This document shows, piece after piece, positions 13,701 to 33,600 of a stretch of DNA of 64,000 nucleotides. The notes under the pieces are model-generated. The model ran no database searches. It was not told the origin of the DNA and was given only the letters and a program-made list of their open reading frames with translations. Numbering within the stretch: the stretch's first letter is position 1; every line of letters begins with the position of its first letter. The translations under genes and the position numbers were made by a program. Source of the stretch: Cheilinus undulatus (taxonomy: Eukaryota; Chordata; Actinopteri; Labriformes; Labridae); assembly GCF_018320785.1 (NCBI RefSeq), contig NC_054867.1, positions 27,779,855 through 27,843,854 on the forward strand. The letters are read 5' to 3'.

Positions 13701-16700
13701 CAACTAGATAATTAGATGACAGGACAAAGAACAGAGGATCAGTTGTGTTTTAGCTTAGCTGACACCACCTGATCAATATGTGTATTCACACTTTAAGTGC
13801 TTTCTAACAGACACAACATTGAATTTAGTAAAACTGAAGCATTACAGTAGGGCTGAACGATTCGCAAAAATAATCTAATTGCAACTTTCTTTCCAAATAT
13901 TGCGATTGCAATTTAATGTCATTCTTATTAGGTTCCTTAACTTCTGCATTTTTTTTAACAAATAACTTAACTTGGTGTAGAGGGCTCTGGTCTAAAGATG
14001 CTCCCTGGGTTAATCAAGCAGCATACTTTGACTTTTCAGGGAGCGCATGGCTAGAAACCCCCATATGAATGGATACATAAATGACAATGTGCATTAAAAA
14101 CAAAGAAATTATTTTAGAAGCATTTAATCCACAGTAGCATGAATCTGAATATGAGGATGCAACAAGCTTTAAGTTATAAAGGAGGTTGCTGGGGTGGAGG
14201 AGGTGAAGCTGGCCATAAGCTGACCACAGCTGGGGGTATGAACTAATGGCAAGCTTCATCATTATTAGATAGAATGAACTAGTTATTTCTGCTCATATTG
14301 CAAATTTGATACCCATTGCTTTATTGAAGGGATTATCATTTTTATCATTTTATCACTCAATTTGTCTAAAACAAAACATACATGAAACATGAAAAGGAGA
14401 ATTCTTGTAAACCATTTTAGAAAATGACACTTGAACTATTGCATAAAGTGCATAAAATCTCTGCTGCTGCAAAAATGAACCTTCATGAATGAAATGAATG
14501 TATTAAACTGATATTTTGACAAATTTCAAGTTAAAGTAATATCGCACCTTCTGCGATTTGTAAATTGCAGCAGGCCATATTGCGATTTGATCTAATTTGC
14601 AATTAATTGCCCAGCCCTACATTACAGTGCATGATCAAACAAAAAACATGGAGAAATCTTACCCTGTCGACAGAGAGAGAGACAGGTACATTCTTGCACA
14701 GATCCTTACAAAGGATCTCGACAAGTGTGAAGGCCTGATTGTAGAGGCGTTGGTTGTTCAGTCCACAAGCTAGGTTGTTGACTACAATGACTAGAAAGTA
14801 ATCACAAAATTTTTAAAATATTAAGATTGCTGAATAAAAGTGTGTCAGTGCAAAGCAATTTAAGAGTCACCATCTGTACATGATAACACCGATACCAGTG
14901 CTGCACGATTTGGTAATAATGTGCGATTATACTGGACACCATTGCAATATTTAGCATAAATCAAATCATGAATCTACTTGCTACAAAATGCAATAGTGGT
15001 ACTATTGTAAACTTTAACTACTACTACATGATACTATAATCAAGAAGACAGTTACCTGCTCTGATAAGAAGATTTTCACTAGACAGTTTCCGAAGTTCAG
15101 TCATCATGAGTCCAGCATTGGCTTGGCAGTACAACAGCACTCTGTTCAAAGTGTCGCTGTCCTCCAGCTTAGAAAAACAAATCACAACCAGTGTGAAATT
15201 ATATAGGCCAAGTTTTTTAAAAACTATGAAAACAGGCTGTAATTGTGTGATGGATCCAACATAGTTTTTATTATTGGCACTATGACATTTGATGTTACAA
15301 AGTCAGCCTCACCTGTGATGCAAGCATGCTCTCATAAGCAAACACAAAACCCTGGTATATACTGAGGCAAAGGGCCTGCTGCACTGCGCCGCTCCTCACC
15401 TGGCATTTGGGATTCTATTTACAAAGAACACTTTATGTTAGTAACCTTTAAAAATGTTCCTATAGAAATTCATTTCAGATCTCTTTGATGGCAGTGAATC
15501 CCCTAGTACTGTCAGTTGAAAGACATTCTGGTCAATAACTGCTCTTACCTTCTTTAACACCTTTAACATCTGTTCTTGGTACTCTTCAAGAAATGAAAAC
15601 CAAGCCAGAAGTACAGGACCACTGAATCCCTTGCTGTTACCACTTTCCACAGCCCATGTAACTAGACCACATCCTTCCAGGACTGCATGAGCTTCTTGGT
15701 CCCCCAGGTCAGCTGAAAGAGACCTCAGAGCTCTTGCACACTCTTTAAATGCCTGGCTGCTTTTGTCACCAGCCTTAATTGTATAATGAATTTTTACAGC
15801 CCATTTTCCTAGTGCCAGAGTTACACATGGAAAGTCTTTAACCTTCTGTTCAATTTCATTCATGAAGGTCAAAGCCAGATCATGGTGTCCGGCCTTACAA
15901 AGCACCTTAACGATAACCAGCACCATTTCAGAAAGAACATATAAACTTGATGCCTCAGTGGACTGTTTGAGTCCGTCACCCTCAAAGCCGCAACCAACAG
16001 TCCAGAAGTTGTTGAAAAGTGATTGCATTTCCTGCAAAAGTAAAGAAGCATCTTCCTTGGTTATCACTCCACAGCTGCTCTCAAATCCATTGATGGCATC
16101 CTCTGTGTAAATGGGAGCTTTGGAGATCAAGGGGGCGTCACTGTCTTTGTCCAACAACAGGAGGAAATGCAGAGCTTGTATATGGCAGTTGAGTTGATCA
16201 CGAGGAGTCAAGCTTTTTCTCTCTCTGGCGACAGAAAGTCCATTCCAGAGCACTGAGAAGCAGCTCCGTACAAGAACGAAGTAGCCCTCAGCCTATGTGA
16301 AATGCAACAGAGGTGGCTTTGTTAATGCCAAGACTAAATGCACATCAAACTTTCATGAATTCTGGCAAAATGATGATAATGATACACACCTGTTGGGCTG
16401 GACGAAGCCTGCTGAAAAGCAACCCTGCTACATGGCTGCATTGACTGTGTGCTCCTATGGAGCTTAACTTCTTCACAATGTGGAAAATGATCTTTTCCAT
16501 GTACAGAGGACTACTCTGTGCAGCAACTGCAACAGAGTAATCATATCCCTGGAGGGACAACTCCACCAGCTGCACCAACTGGCTAACATGGTCAAAGTCT
16601 GGGGACTCTGCTCCAAGATGGTGATTACAGGCTCTAATGATCCTGTCACACAGTGTGTGGCCTTGGGTGACTGAAGGACTCTTCAAATACTCCTGAAAGA

Positions 16701-17046
16701 TGTAAAAAAAAAAAAAAAAAATTCAGTGTACAACCTAGACAACTTTATGACTCTATCTCAGGGTGTGAAATGTTTACCAGGGATATTGTTTGTATCTTAC
16801 ACAACAAGACCTAGTCATAATATAAAAAATTCGAACTGAGAGTTACTATTGATGTAAATATAATAGTTATGACCAAGCCTCTAAAATGTACAAATACAAA
16901 AACCATTGTTTTTGATGCATTTATAGGTAATGTCATTTCTTACAAAAGAGTGTGATTATGCTTACCTTTAGTTCTTGAAATAGGAGCTTGGTGTCTTTCA
17001 CAGAGGCAGTCCGTCTAATGTACTCCTCCGCTTTCAAACACTTCAT
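2066..17046 (-). CDS. espl1: Separase (extra spindle pole bodies-like 1), complete, 31 coding exons
   Basis: Cysteine endopeptidase that cleaves the cohesin kleisin at anaphase; held inactive by securin and CDK1-cyclin B. Coding exons 5' to 3' (plus coordinates): 17046-16966, 16692-16390, 16292-15549, 15414-15313, 15167-15056, 14790-14663, 13703-13510, 13412-13170, 12982-12838, 12718-12559, 12411-12272, 10944-10810, 10712-10596, 10517-10346, 10229-10101, 10000-9844, 9645-9536, 9253-8118, 8037-7626, 7393-7262, 7126-6913, 5143-4937, 4774-4647, 4296-4174, 4054-3905, 3811-3644, 3465-3361, 3265-3150, 3066-2993, 2637-2473, 2267-2066. All borders are GT-AG with matching phases and sum to 6504 nt, giving 2167 residues (human about 2120). 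The start encodes [12 protein letters not shown] in the second exon of the gene. The middle contains the family motif [16 protein letters not shown]. Identity rests on the C-terminal protease domain and is very secure; individual borders are my reading of splice signals. Confidence 0.96.
5374..6704. mobile_element. Non-autonomous TIR element in an espl1 intron
   Basis: The left end AGGGGTGTGCGATAGG and right end ATTGCCCACCCCT are imperfect inverted termini of the kind seen in fish hAT-like elements (AGGGGTGNGCGATA...). The 1.3-kb interior has no transposase frame. It fills most of the large intron between exons 7126-6913 and 5143-4937. No clean target duplication is seen. Confidence 0.45.
7262..9253 (-). 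other. espl1: Separase charged linker exons with candidate autocleavage sites
   Basis: Three exons. The largest (9253-8118, 1136 nt) encodes residues about 1058-1436; the next (8037-7626) residues 1437-1573; then 7393-7262. The first half of the large exon is helical repeat-like. Its second half and the following exon are rich in Lys, Pro, Ser, Thr and acidic residues, as expected for the disordered linker before the protease domain. Two ExxR motifs lie in acidic surroundings: EQLR (Arg1559, in [15 protein letters not shown]) and EVLR (Arg1581). The separase cleavage consensus is ExxR, and human separase autocleaves in this linker; that these two sites are used is inference. Confidence 0.85.
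11010..11115 (-). mobile_element. 3' end of a fish LINE (CR1/L2-like), minus strand
   Basis: Read on the minus strand: TGTTGTCCTGGCCAGGACTC, CTTGTAAAAGAGATG, then a Lys/Leu-free AT tail ending AAATCAATAAA. This is the same family as at 1.55 kb. It lies in the espl1 intron between exons 12411-12272 and 10944-10810; further element sequence may extend to about 11.5 kb. Confidence 0.45.
13848..14619. mobile_element. hAT-type MITE with perfect 8-bp target duplication in an espl1 intron
   Basis: Begins TAGGGCTGAACGATTCG and ends AATTGCCCAGCCCTA, imperfect inverted termini. It is flanked on both sides by CATTACAG (13840-13847 and 14620-14627), an exact 8-bp duplication diagnostic of hAT-class insertion. 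The 772-bp interior is AT-rich without transposase. Copies with similar ends (TGCTGCACGATTT) start near 14.90 kb in the next intron but look truncated. Confidence 0.85.
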
Positions 17047-17208
17047 GATGACAACTGTAAAAGTAAAAAAAACACGTTAGCAAGGAGAAAGTCGCGTTCC
17101 TTTAAAACGGCATTGAAGCCAGGGGCTTGGCTAACGTTAGCCACAACCAAATGTGACGTACGAACGTTAACGTTTCAAAATGTAACCAAAGACTGAACTC
17201 TGACTTAC

Positions 17209-17370
17209 TTTAAGCGGCTTCGCAAAACAATTGTATTCACAATCGACAAAACAAAAGAGTTCATTTCAATAAAAACATACTGAAGCCGTGTTTCGGTAGG
17301 TGTTAAACTTATGCAGCGCAGTGAAGGATTCAAATTTTGTCTATCATGGAAACTGCTCCGCCGCGCACTG
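17209..17370 (-). other. espl1: espl1 untranslated first exon (right end approximate)
   Basis: A minus-strand donor (exon end AAA followed by gtaagtca) is at 17207-17208, and the coding-start exon has an acceptor at 17055-17056, so a leader exon must lie between about 17209 and the promoter. The 5' end is set near 17360-17370 only from the TATA-like box at about 17384-17390; it has not been measured. Confidence 0.6.
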
Positions 17371-17371
17371 T

Positions 17372-17450
17372 TTTTGAACTGTATTTTATAGCCAATCCGA
17401 CGGCACTTCCGGCTTAACCGGAAATGAAGGGACTGTTGGGTATTGTAGTT
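17372..17450 (-). promoter_or_regulatory. espl1: espl1 core promoter with ZNF143-, ETS-, CCAAT- and TATA-like motifs
   Basis: Read on the minus strand, in order toward the gene: ACTACAATACCC (17449-17438; close to the ZNF143/Staf motif ACTACAATTCCC), CCGGAAGTG (17412-17404; ETS), ATTGG (17396-17392; inverted CCAAT box) and TATAAAATA (starting about 17390). A TTTGAA string of the kind found in cell-cycle CHR elements lies nearby (about 17328-17333). CCAAT plus CHR is typical of G2/M genes and fits separase; use of these particular sites is inference. Confidence 0.6.
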
Positions 17451-18270
17451 ATTATCCCAATAGCTCACAAAACCGCCGCACCTATTTTTTTTTATTTTTT
17501 TTTTATTTTTTTAAATCTGTGTCTCCCTTACTGGATCTACTCTTGTGTGTGCCTAAATCTGTGGCCCATAAACTGCTGCAACTTCTTTAATTGCAATGCT
17601 CATCCACTTTGTTTGTTTGGCGCTTTTGCGGAAAACACGGGACCTGGAGCTAAAGTGAAGAATCTGCGGTCCTGAAACTGCTACAGGTGTCCAGGCCTCG
17701 AAAAGTTTCAAGAGTTTTTGACGATGAAGTTCTATTTCTGGGCTTTCTTGTGCGTGGCACTTTACCTACATGTTAAAACTTTGGGTTCTTGTGTGTTTTT
17801 CAATGAAAACCTGCAAAATGTATCTGAATAACGTTTTCAAAATGTATCATAATTGTCTGAAAATATGACTAGTTAGTAAATTGCTATTATAGCAGTTGAA
17901 TGGCCTATTAACAGGCTAATAAATGTTTTTTAAATTGTCAGTTGGTTACATGTCTTATTATCAAATTGAAAATAAGATTTTCTTTCACTCATTCACACAT
18001 TTTATGACAAAGTTTATCTAGTGTAGGGTTCACTTCTCTATACCCTTTTGCACTGTAAAACTGTAAGCCCACCATAACTTCTTTTGTTTAGGAGTGAACT
18101 AACTCTTTTGAGTTGGGAAAACCTAGCAATATGCACTTAATTGCATGCTACACAATTCAAAGAGTTAAGAAAGAAAAGCTAAAATAAGTTTTTACAAAGA
18201 CTACAGCTGTTAACAAAATCAGAAATTAGTCAAAAAATCATGAGCAGGGTTTTCTGAGAGGGACCCAACT
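17451..18270. other. Intergenic sequence upstream of espl1
   Basis: A T-rich stretch (17486-17514) followed by unremarkable AT-rich sequence. No exon recognised; the short open frame at 17.42-17.68 kb is low-complexity. Confidence 0.5.
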
Positions 18271-18274
18271 GCAG

Positions 18275-18515
18275 TCAAGATGGCGGACATGGGTGTCGCT
18301 ATACATCCAATCCATGCTGGAAGTCCCAAGCGGAAGTTTCTTATTTTTTTTGGACTCAGCTGCCAGCGCCTAAGCCTAACCCTCGGTACTGGATCTCAAA
18401 TATATCACCTTCCCCACTGCCTTACCCTGAACCTAACAACTTGGGTTTTAATGCCTAAGCCTAACCTTAGATGTACGGACTTCCAGTTGTGGATGCATGT
18501 TGGCCATCTTGTCTA
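18275..18515. repeat. Fold-back repeat with inverted ends
   Basis: Left CAAGATGGCGGACATG with GGAAGTCC further in, and right GGACTTCC ... CATGTTGGCCATCTTG, form nested inverted matches around a ~240-bp core. Probably a small MITE between the two genes. Family unknown to me. Confidence 0.55.
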
Positions 18516-18947
18516 AAGTACTCTTGGGTTTTCTGGGTGGCCTGTTTTTAGTTGTTAAAAATGTGTTTTACGGTATGAGTTGTGTGTGAGGGGCTTGCGT
18601 GAACAATGTGGCTGGTGTGTATGTGGTGTTCATGGAAAATGTCAGGAAACAGCTTTGGTTTATGTGTAGTCTTTTGTTGCACAGTATTTGTGCCTTTGCA
18701 AAAAAAATAAGGAATAATGATTTCGATTGATTCACGTGTGTAAAGTTAAGAACATTTATGGTCTTGCAATGTAAACGGCATTTCAAAGATATTAAAGCAG
18801 CTAACAATTGCATTTTGTTTTGGCAGTATCTGAAGTTGTCACCTTAATTGAAGGTGTATAAGCACCTGCACATAAACAGTAATAGACACACTTTTACCTT
18901 GGAGCACCCCTCAGCAGAAACATGTTCTCGCGCGCATGCTCTGGACA

Positions 18948-19420
18948 TTGGTTTTCAACTGGTCTAACCTCAGGACCTGCCATCTCCAAAAGGAGATATC
19001 ATGACCAAAATTTTTCGTAGAATTTCAACCACACAGATATAATAAATGCTGCAGTTTTGACCTTCGATCAGACAAAATAAAGAAATTGGGCAAAACAAAG
19101 ATATTTCAAAGTGCATCATTACAGCATCTGTACATCATTGTCCCCACCCGTTCACAGTTGGGTTTAAAAAGCATGTTGGAAAGATGTTGTTTTATGTGAT
19201 TAAGAATGCAATTAGAATCTAGTGCATTCCATGTTTTGAACCCACAGAAAACAACATGACTGAACTGAAGTTTTACTATGAAGGCGAGACAGAGAACGAG
19301 AGCTGCAGCTTCTGCATTAAGTCGAACGACTCTCCAAACAAGTGGTTTTCAACTGGTGGTTTGGGACCCAAAAGTGAGTCGGTGGGTGGTCAGTGTGAGT
19401 CTAAATGAAAAAAACTGGTG
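18948..19420 (+). mobile_element. Two partial 5' ends of a hAT MITE family
   Basis: TTGGTTTTCAACTGGTCTAA (about 18950) and GTGGTTTTCAACTGGTGG (about 19342) match the left end of the element at 41702 (CAGTAGTTCTCAACTGGT). Matching right ends (GGGTCCAGACCCACCAG) are not found nearby, so both appear truncated. Confidence 0.4.
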
Positions 19421-19999
19421 AGAGGTGGAGATGTATGGAAGCCCTATGGACTAAACCATTTAGTTTATTTTACCCCATTTCTTGTGACAAGTAAAATTTG
19501 GTTGTTTTCTTTGGCTTTCTGCTAAGTTGTCTCATTATGTTGGGATAATTGAGCTGATTTTCCCAATATGAAACATTCATTTTTGAGTTTTCTCAAATGG
19601 AATCTAAATTCAAATGTAATGATGAGATAAGAAAATAAACGCATGTCTTCCCAGGCTCTTCCAATGATTTGCTTTTTATATGTTCTTTAAATTACATTAT
19701 ACTTTTTATGTTTTGCTCTGTCTGTCCTTTACATTTTGCTCCATCTAAGGTGTCAACTGCATTATTATTATGACATAAACACGACTGATTAACAATTCAA
19801 AAACTACAAAACATAAAAGTTACTACTCTAAACAAGTACTGTGCATGCACAGCTTTCACTGCTGATTGGCTGTTACCTGTGCTGTGGCTCTACCTGTGCT
19901 GTAACCAATCAGATGGTGCTGTGGGTGGGACAATGCTGGATACAGAGTAGTGACTGCAGACAGAGAGGCGTGGCTACATCCAAAATAATCCAGTTTTAA

Positions 20000-20110
20000 A
20001 TTAATCTCTTATTGGCCGTCGGATAAAAAAGAGAGGCCGATGCCGATATGCGTCAAAATGCCGAATATGAGCACGGATAATTGGCCTGGCCGATAATCGG
20101 TCTATCCCTA
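20000..20110. mobile_element. Right end of a TIR element (GATAATCGG...ATCCCTA)
   Basis: GGCCTGGCCGATAATCGGTC followed by TATCCCTA is a terminal sequence I associate with fish hAT-like elements. The matching left end is not recognised, so the extent is unknown. Confidence 0.4.
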
Positions 20111-20397
20111 CGATGGAGACACTCGTTTTTTCCAAACTTATCGTGGTTATGACAAATGGAACAAACAGCTGGGAAATCCGTTTTTGCAGATGAATGTGAC
20201 GTCATTCCCAGTTCCGACTTCCGATGTCCGAGGTAAATGGAACGCAGCATTAATCTCTGGTTTCCCTCCAACAGGTGAGTTCACCTGGATTCGTGTACAT
20301 ATAAAAACATCACGGTACACAGAGGGGAAAAGCACCGTGTGCCACTGTCATGAATCATCTATTAAAGCTGTCAACTGTGGAGAGGACAGGAGAGCAT

Positions 20398-20424
20398 ACC
20401 GGCACTTAATGAGAAAGTGCCGGT
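20398..20424. repeat. Perfect 10-bp hairpin upstream of pfkm 3' end
   Basis: ACCGGCACTT (20398-20407) and AAGTGCCGGT (20415-20424) are exact inverse complements with a 7-nt loop. It is GC-rich compared with its surroundings. It lies 340 bp past the PFK stop codon, beyond the predicted poly(A) site. Confidence 0.6.
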
Positions 20425-20677
20425 AAACTGGAAGAAGTCCTGGTTCGCCAAGGGGCAAGGGTACATACCGGCCAACTTAAAGCACTGTTTTTAACTATTG
20501 CTTAAACCTCACCCTCAAAGAGTTGCATTGTTTAAAAAATCTGTAGGACAGTATGTTGCAAAGGCAAGTAAACAGTTCTGCATAAAATGCAAATAAATAA
20601 CTAAAGGTTTAAGAGAGCAAACTGCAGAATCTAGGTGTATAAAAATGTGGACTTTTTAATGATTTATAATTATCATC

Positions 20678-20683
20678 TTTATT
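20678..20683 (-). terminator. pfkm: Candidate poly(A) signal of pfkm
   Basis: AATAAA on the minus strand 82 nt past the PFK stop codon. It is the first canonical hexamer downstream and is well placed for a short 3' UTR. Confidence 0.6.
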
Positions 20684-20764
20684 GCACTTTTTCAGATAGA
20701 CCACTTACAAAGTGCTTTAAACAAAAGTCAAGACAGTCATGTCAAGAGCAATTGCATAGAAAGT

Positions 20765-30640
<9,876 letters not shown>

Positions 30641-33600
30641 GGTCCTTGAGCTGGAGCTGGCTGAGGGAAAGAGGCCGTTAGTGAAAAAATCCCTGCACTT
30701 GTGCTGCAGCGTGTGGAGCCTCTCACCTGTAACCCAGCCTGCTGCTATGCAGAGTAAGAGCTGCAGCAGGGGTGTGCAGCTTAACTATCTGCTTGGCTGA
30801 CATGGAGGCACACATAGTTGTATAACGCTTTCACACAAACACACATTAACACAGTGCCTATTTAAAGTATTCAGGCTACTTCATCTCCAATCCGTTGTTA
30901 CATTTTTTAAATTCAAAATTATTTTGTAAAACTTAATCACATGGATAGAAAAACTTAGTCTTTATCATAAGTATTCAACCCCATGTTTATAAAGAAATAA
31001 ACAAAAAATCTCTTTAATGTCAAAGTAAAAACAGATTTGGACAAAGTAATGCCAATTAAACAAAAATTTGCAATGTAAAATAAGTGACACATAAATATTT
31101 ATCCCCTTCAAGTCAGTATTTAGTAGATTCACCTTTGGCTGCAATCACAGCACTGAGTCTGTGTGGATAGGTCCTGTCAGGCTTACACATCTGGACACCG
31201 CAATTTTAACTCCATTCTTTTTTGCAAAACTGCTCAAGCTCTGTCAGATGGATAGTTTTCAGTGCCTTGGTATTGTTTTTGCATCAATCTCCTGAGTTAA
31301 AATTTTCAATAACCTTTTCTCTGAGTTGCTTGGAGTGTTCTTTTATCTTCATGGTGTATTGGTAGCCAGGAATACCGATTAACCAGTGGCTGGACCTTCC
31401 AGACACAGGTGTCTTTGTACTACATCCATTGAGACACATTCACTGCACTCAGGTGATCCTCATTTCACTTATTGTGAGACTACTAGCACCAACTGGCTGG
31501 GCCTCTGTTGAATTAGATTAATCACTTTAAAGTAGAGTAATATTTACACAATCAGCACTTCTTGGTTGACTTTAATCAGGTTGATTTCTTCATCTTCATT
31601 TTACAGTTTCTGCCAGAAGTGGGATGTGAGCTGTTTGACCACTAATACAGAAGTCTGACCTTAATGTGGCTTTTATTCGATCACTTTACTTTACTTTCAA
31701 CCCTGCCCTAACATCCCAGTGCAGTTAAAAATCTGGTCTAAACACCAGCAAGTAACCTCATACTATCATAATTTAGATTTCAGCAACAGAAAGATGCAAC
31801 AATGTGACCTCCAAAACTGAGTTTTCACCCTATTAGAGACTCTTTAAGTATACAAATACAGAATACAGTGATAATGGCATCTGAAACTGAATTAATCTCA
31901 CCAGTATACCCTGTTGGTCCAGATGAGATTGCATCGTTGTTGCACTCAGGTGCTGAGAGGTCATCATCACCACCTGAGGAAGGAGAATCATACAAATGCA
32001 TCAAGGCATCCTGCTTCTTATCATAAACTGTTATTACAGAAACTCTTACAATAATTCATCCAGATTATCAGGCAGTTTCTCACTCACATGATAAACCTTC
32101 TCTACAAAAAGCAACATACTCGAACATTATCCCTGTGATTTTCTCTGCGCTCCATGTTTTTACAAGTATTTGTTACTGTGGTGAAACATGCTCTATCAGT
32201 TACTAGCAGGTTTGTTCACACCCACCAGTGTTATCATGGGGTGAGCTGCAGCTGATAGGCTGACTGAGGACTACATCTGAGAGAGAAAACCGGTTAATAA
32301 TGCTTGTGCATCTTTTTGAACATTTTTAAGATAAACTAGAACAACAAACCGACAGGTATGCCTCTGTAAGATATACAGTTACAGAGCTGTGAAAGTAGAG
32401 TGGTGGGTCAAGAACAGGGCCTGGGGTGGCTTTTATGGTAGTGAGGTTGGTAGAAATCTTGTTTTTACCAAGAAGTCACAGTCATAATGAGGTCATAGCA
32501 AGGCCTCATATAGGGAGGAAAAGGAGAGAGCGTGGGGCAAAAACATGGTCCGATTTAAAGTTAAGAATGATACTCTAATCATAACTTTTTAAACTATAGT
32601 CTTACTATTTGATCAAAACAACAAAAGCACACATCTTAGTTATTGTTGCAGTAACATGTAGCCTGTTGTAAAATGTAATCTCCTTATAATGAGCCTTTTT
32701 GGGGGTAATGACAACACAAACCCAAGTTTAGTGATCTAAACTATTTAACTAGTAATGGCACACATCAAAACTATACCATAACCTGCCCAAAAATAAGGAT
32801 GCCAAGGAAAAAAGAAGAAACCGAGGCAACTTTTTAGGAACGTACTTTTCAAAAGGAAGTGAATGCTAGCCAGGAGGGTAGCACCGATGTTACTGGATAA
32901 CTGATCACATCTGGGAGGGCCCATTCATTTGGATTTTCAGGAGCCCATCCAATTATGTGGGCAGGCCTTGGTCACAATAGCATCAACCCTGTACTTTAAA
33001 AATCATGTTCTGATTATCTTTTAATCATAGTAGATTATTGTGGAAAATTTGGACAAAATTCTCTCAAATACTTTTCGAGATACTGTGTTCACAAGCAAAG
33101 TATAACCATGAGGCCATAAGACTTGACCTTTGACGTATTCCATGCAAATCTAATCATTTCATCCTTAAATCAACGTGGACTTTGTGCAACATTTGAAGAA
33201 GATTCCTCAAAGCATTCCTGGGATGTTGTATTTACAAGTAAGGGATAAATGTGTGTGTATCATTCTGTGCTTGGATTTATTACTGGTGATAGGTACAGCA
33301 CACATCATTGTGCTCTATATGAGAAGGCTAGTTAGCCTTCCCTAGAAGAGAGGCATGACAAACATTGGTTTTTATATATCTTTAAGGCTCTCATTGGAAA
33401 ATTACCACCTTAGATCTCAACCTTGCTGGAGTGGAATCCTGGTAGCTACATGACTCGCTCTGCTGATTTGTTACTTCTTAAAGTCCTTTGAGCTTGTACT
33501 GAACTTGGTATAACAGCTTTTTCATTTGATGCCCCAAGCTCATGGAATGTCCTCCAACGAACTCCAAAAGTTGACATTGCTCCCCCTCTTTCAGAGTTTA

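Noticed and set aside
17424..17675. Divergent plus-strand gene starting at the espl1 promoter
   Set aside because: The frame is mostly encoded by a T-rich run and has no domain or clear donor.
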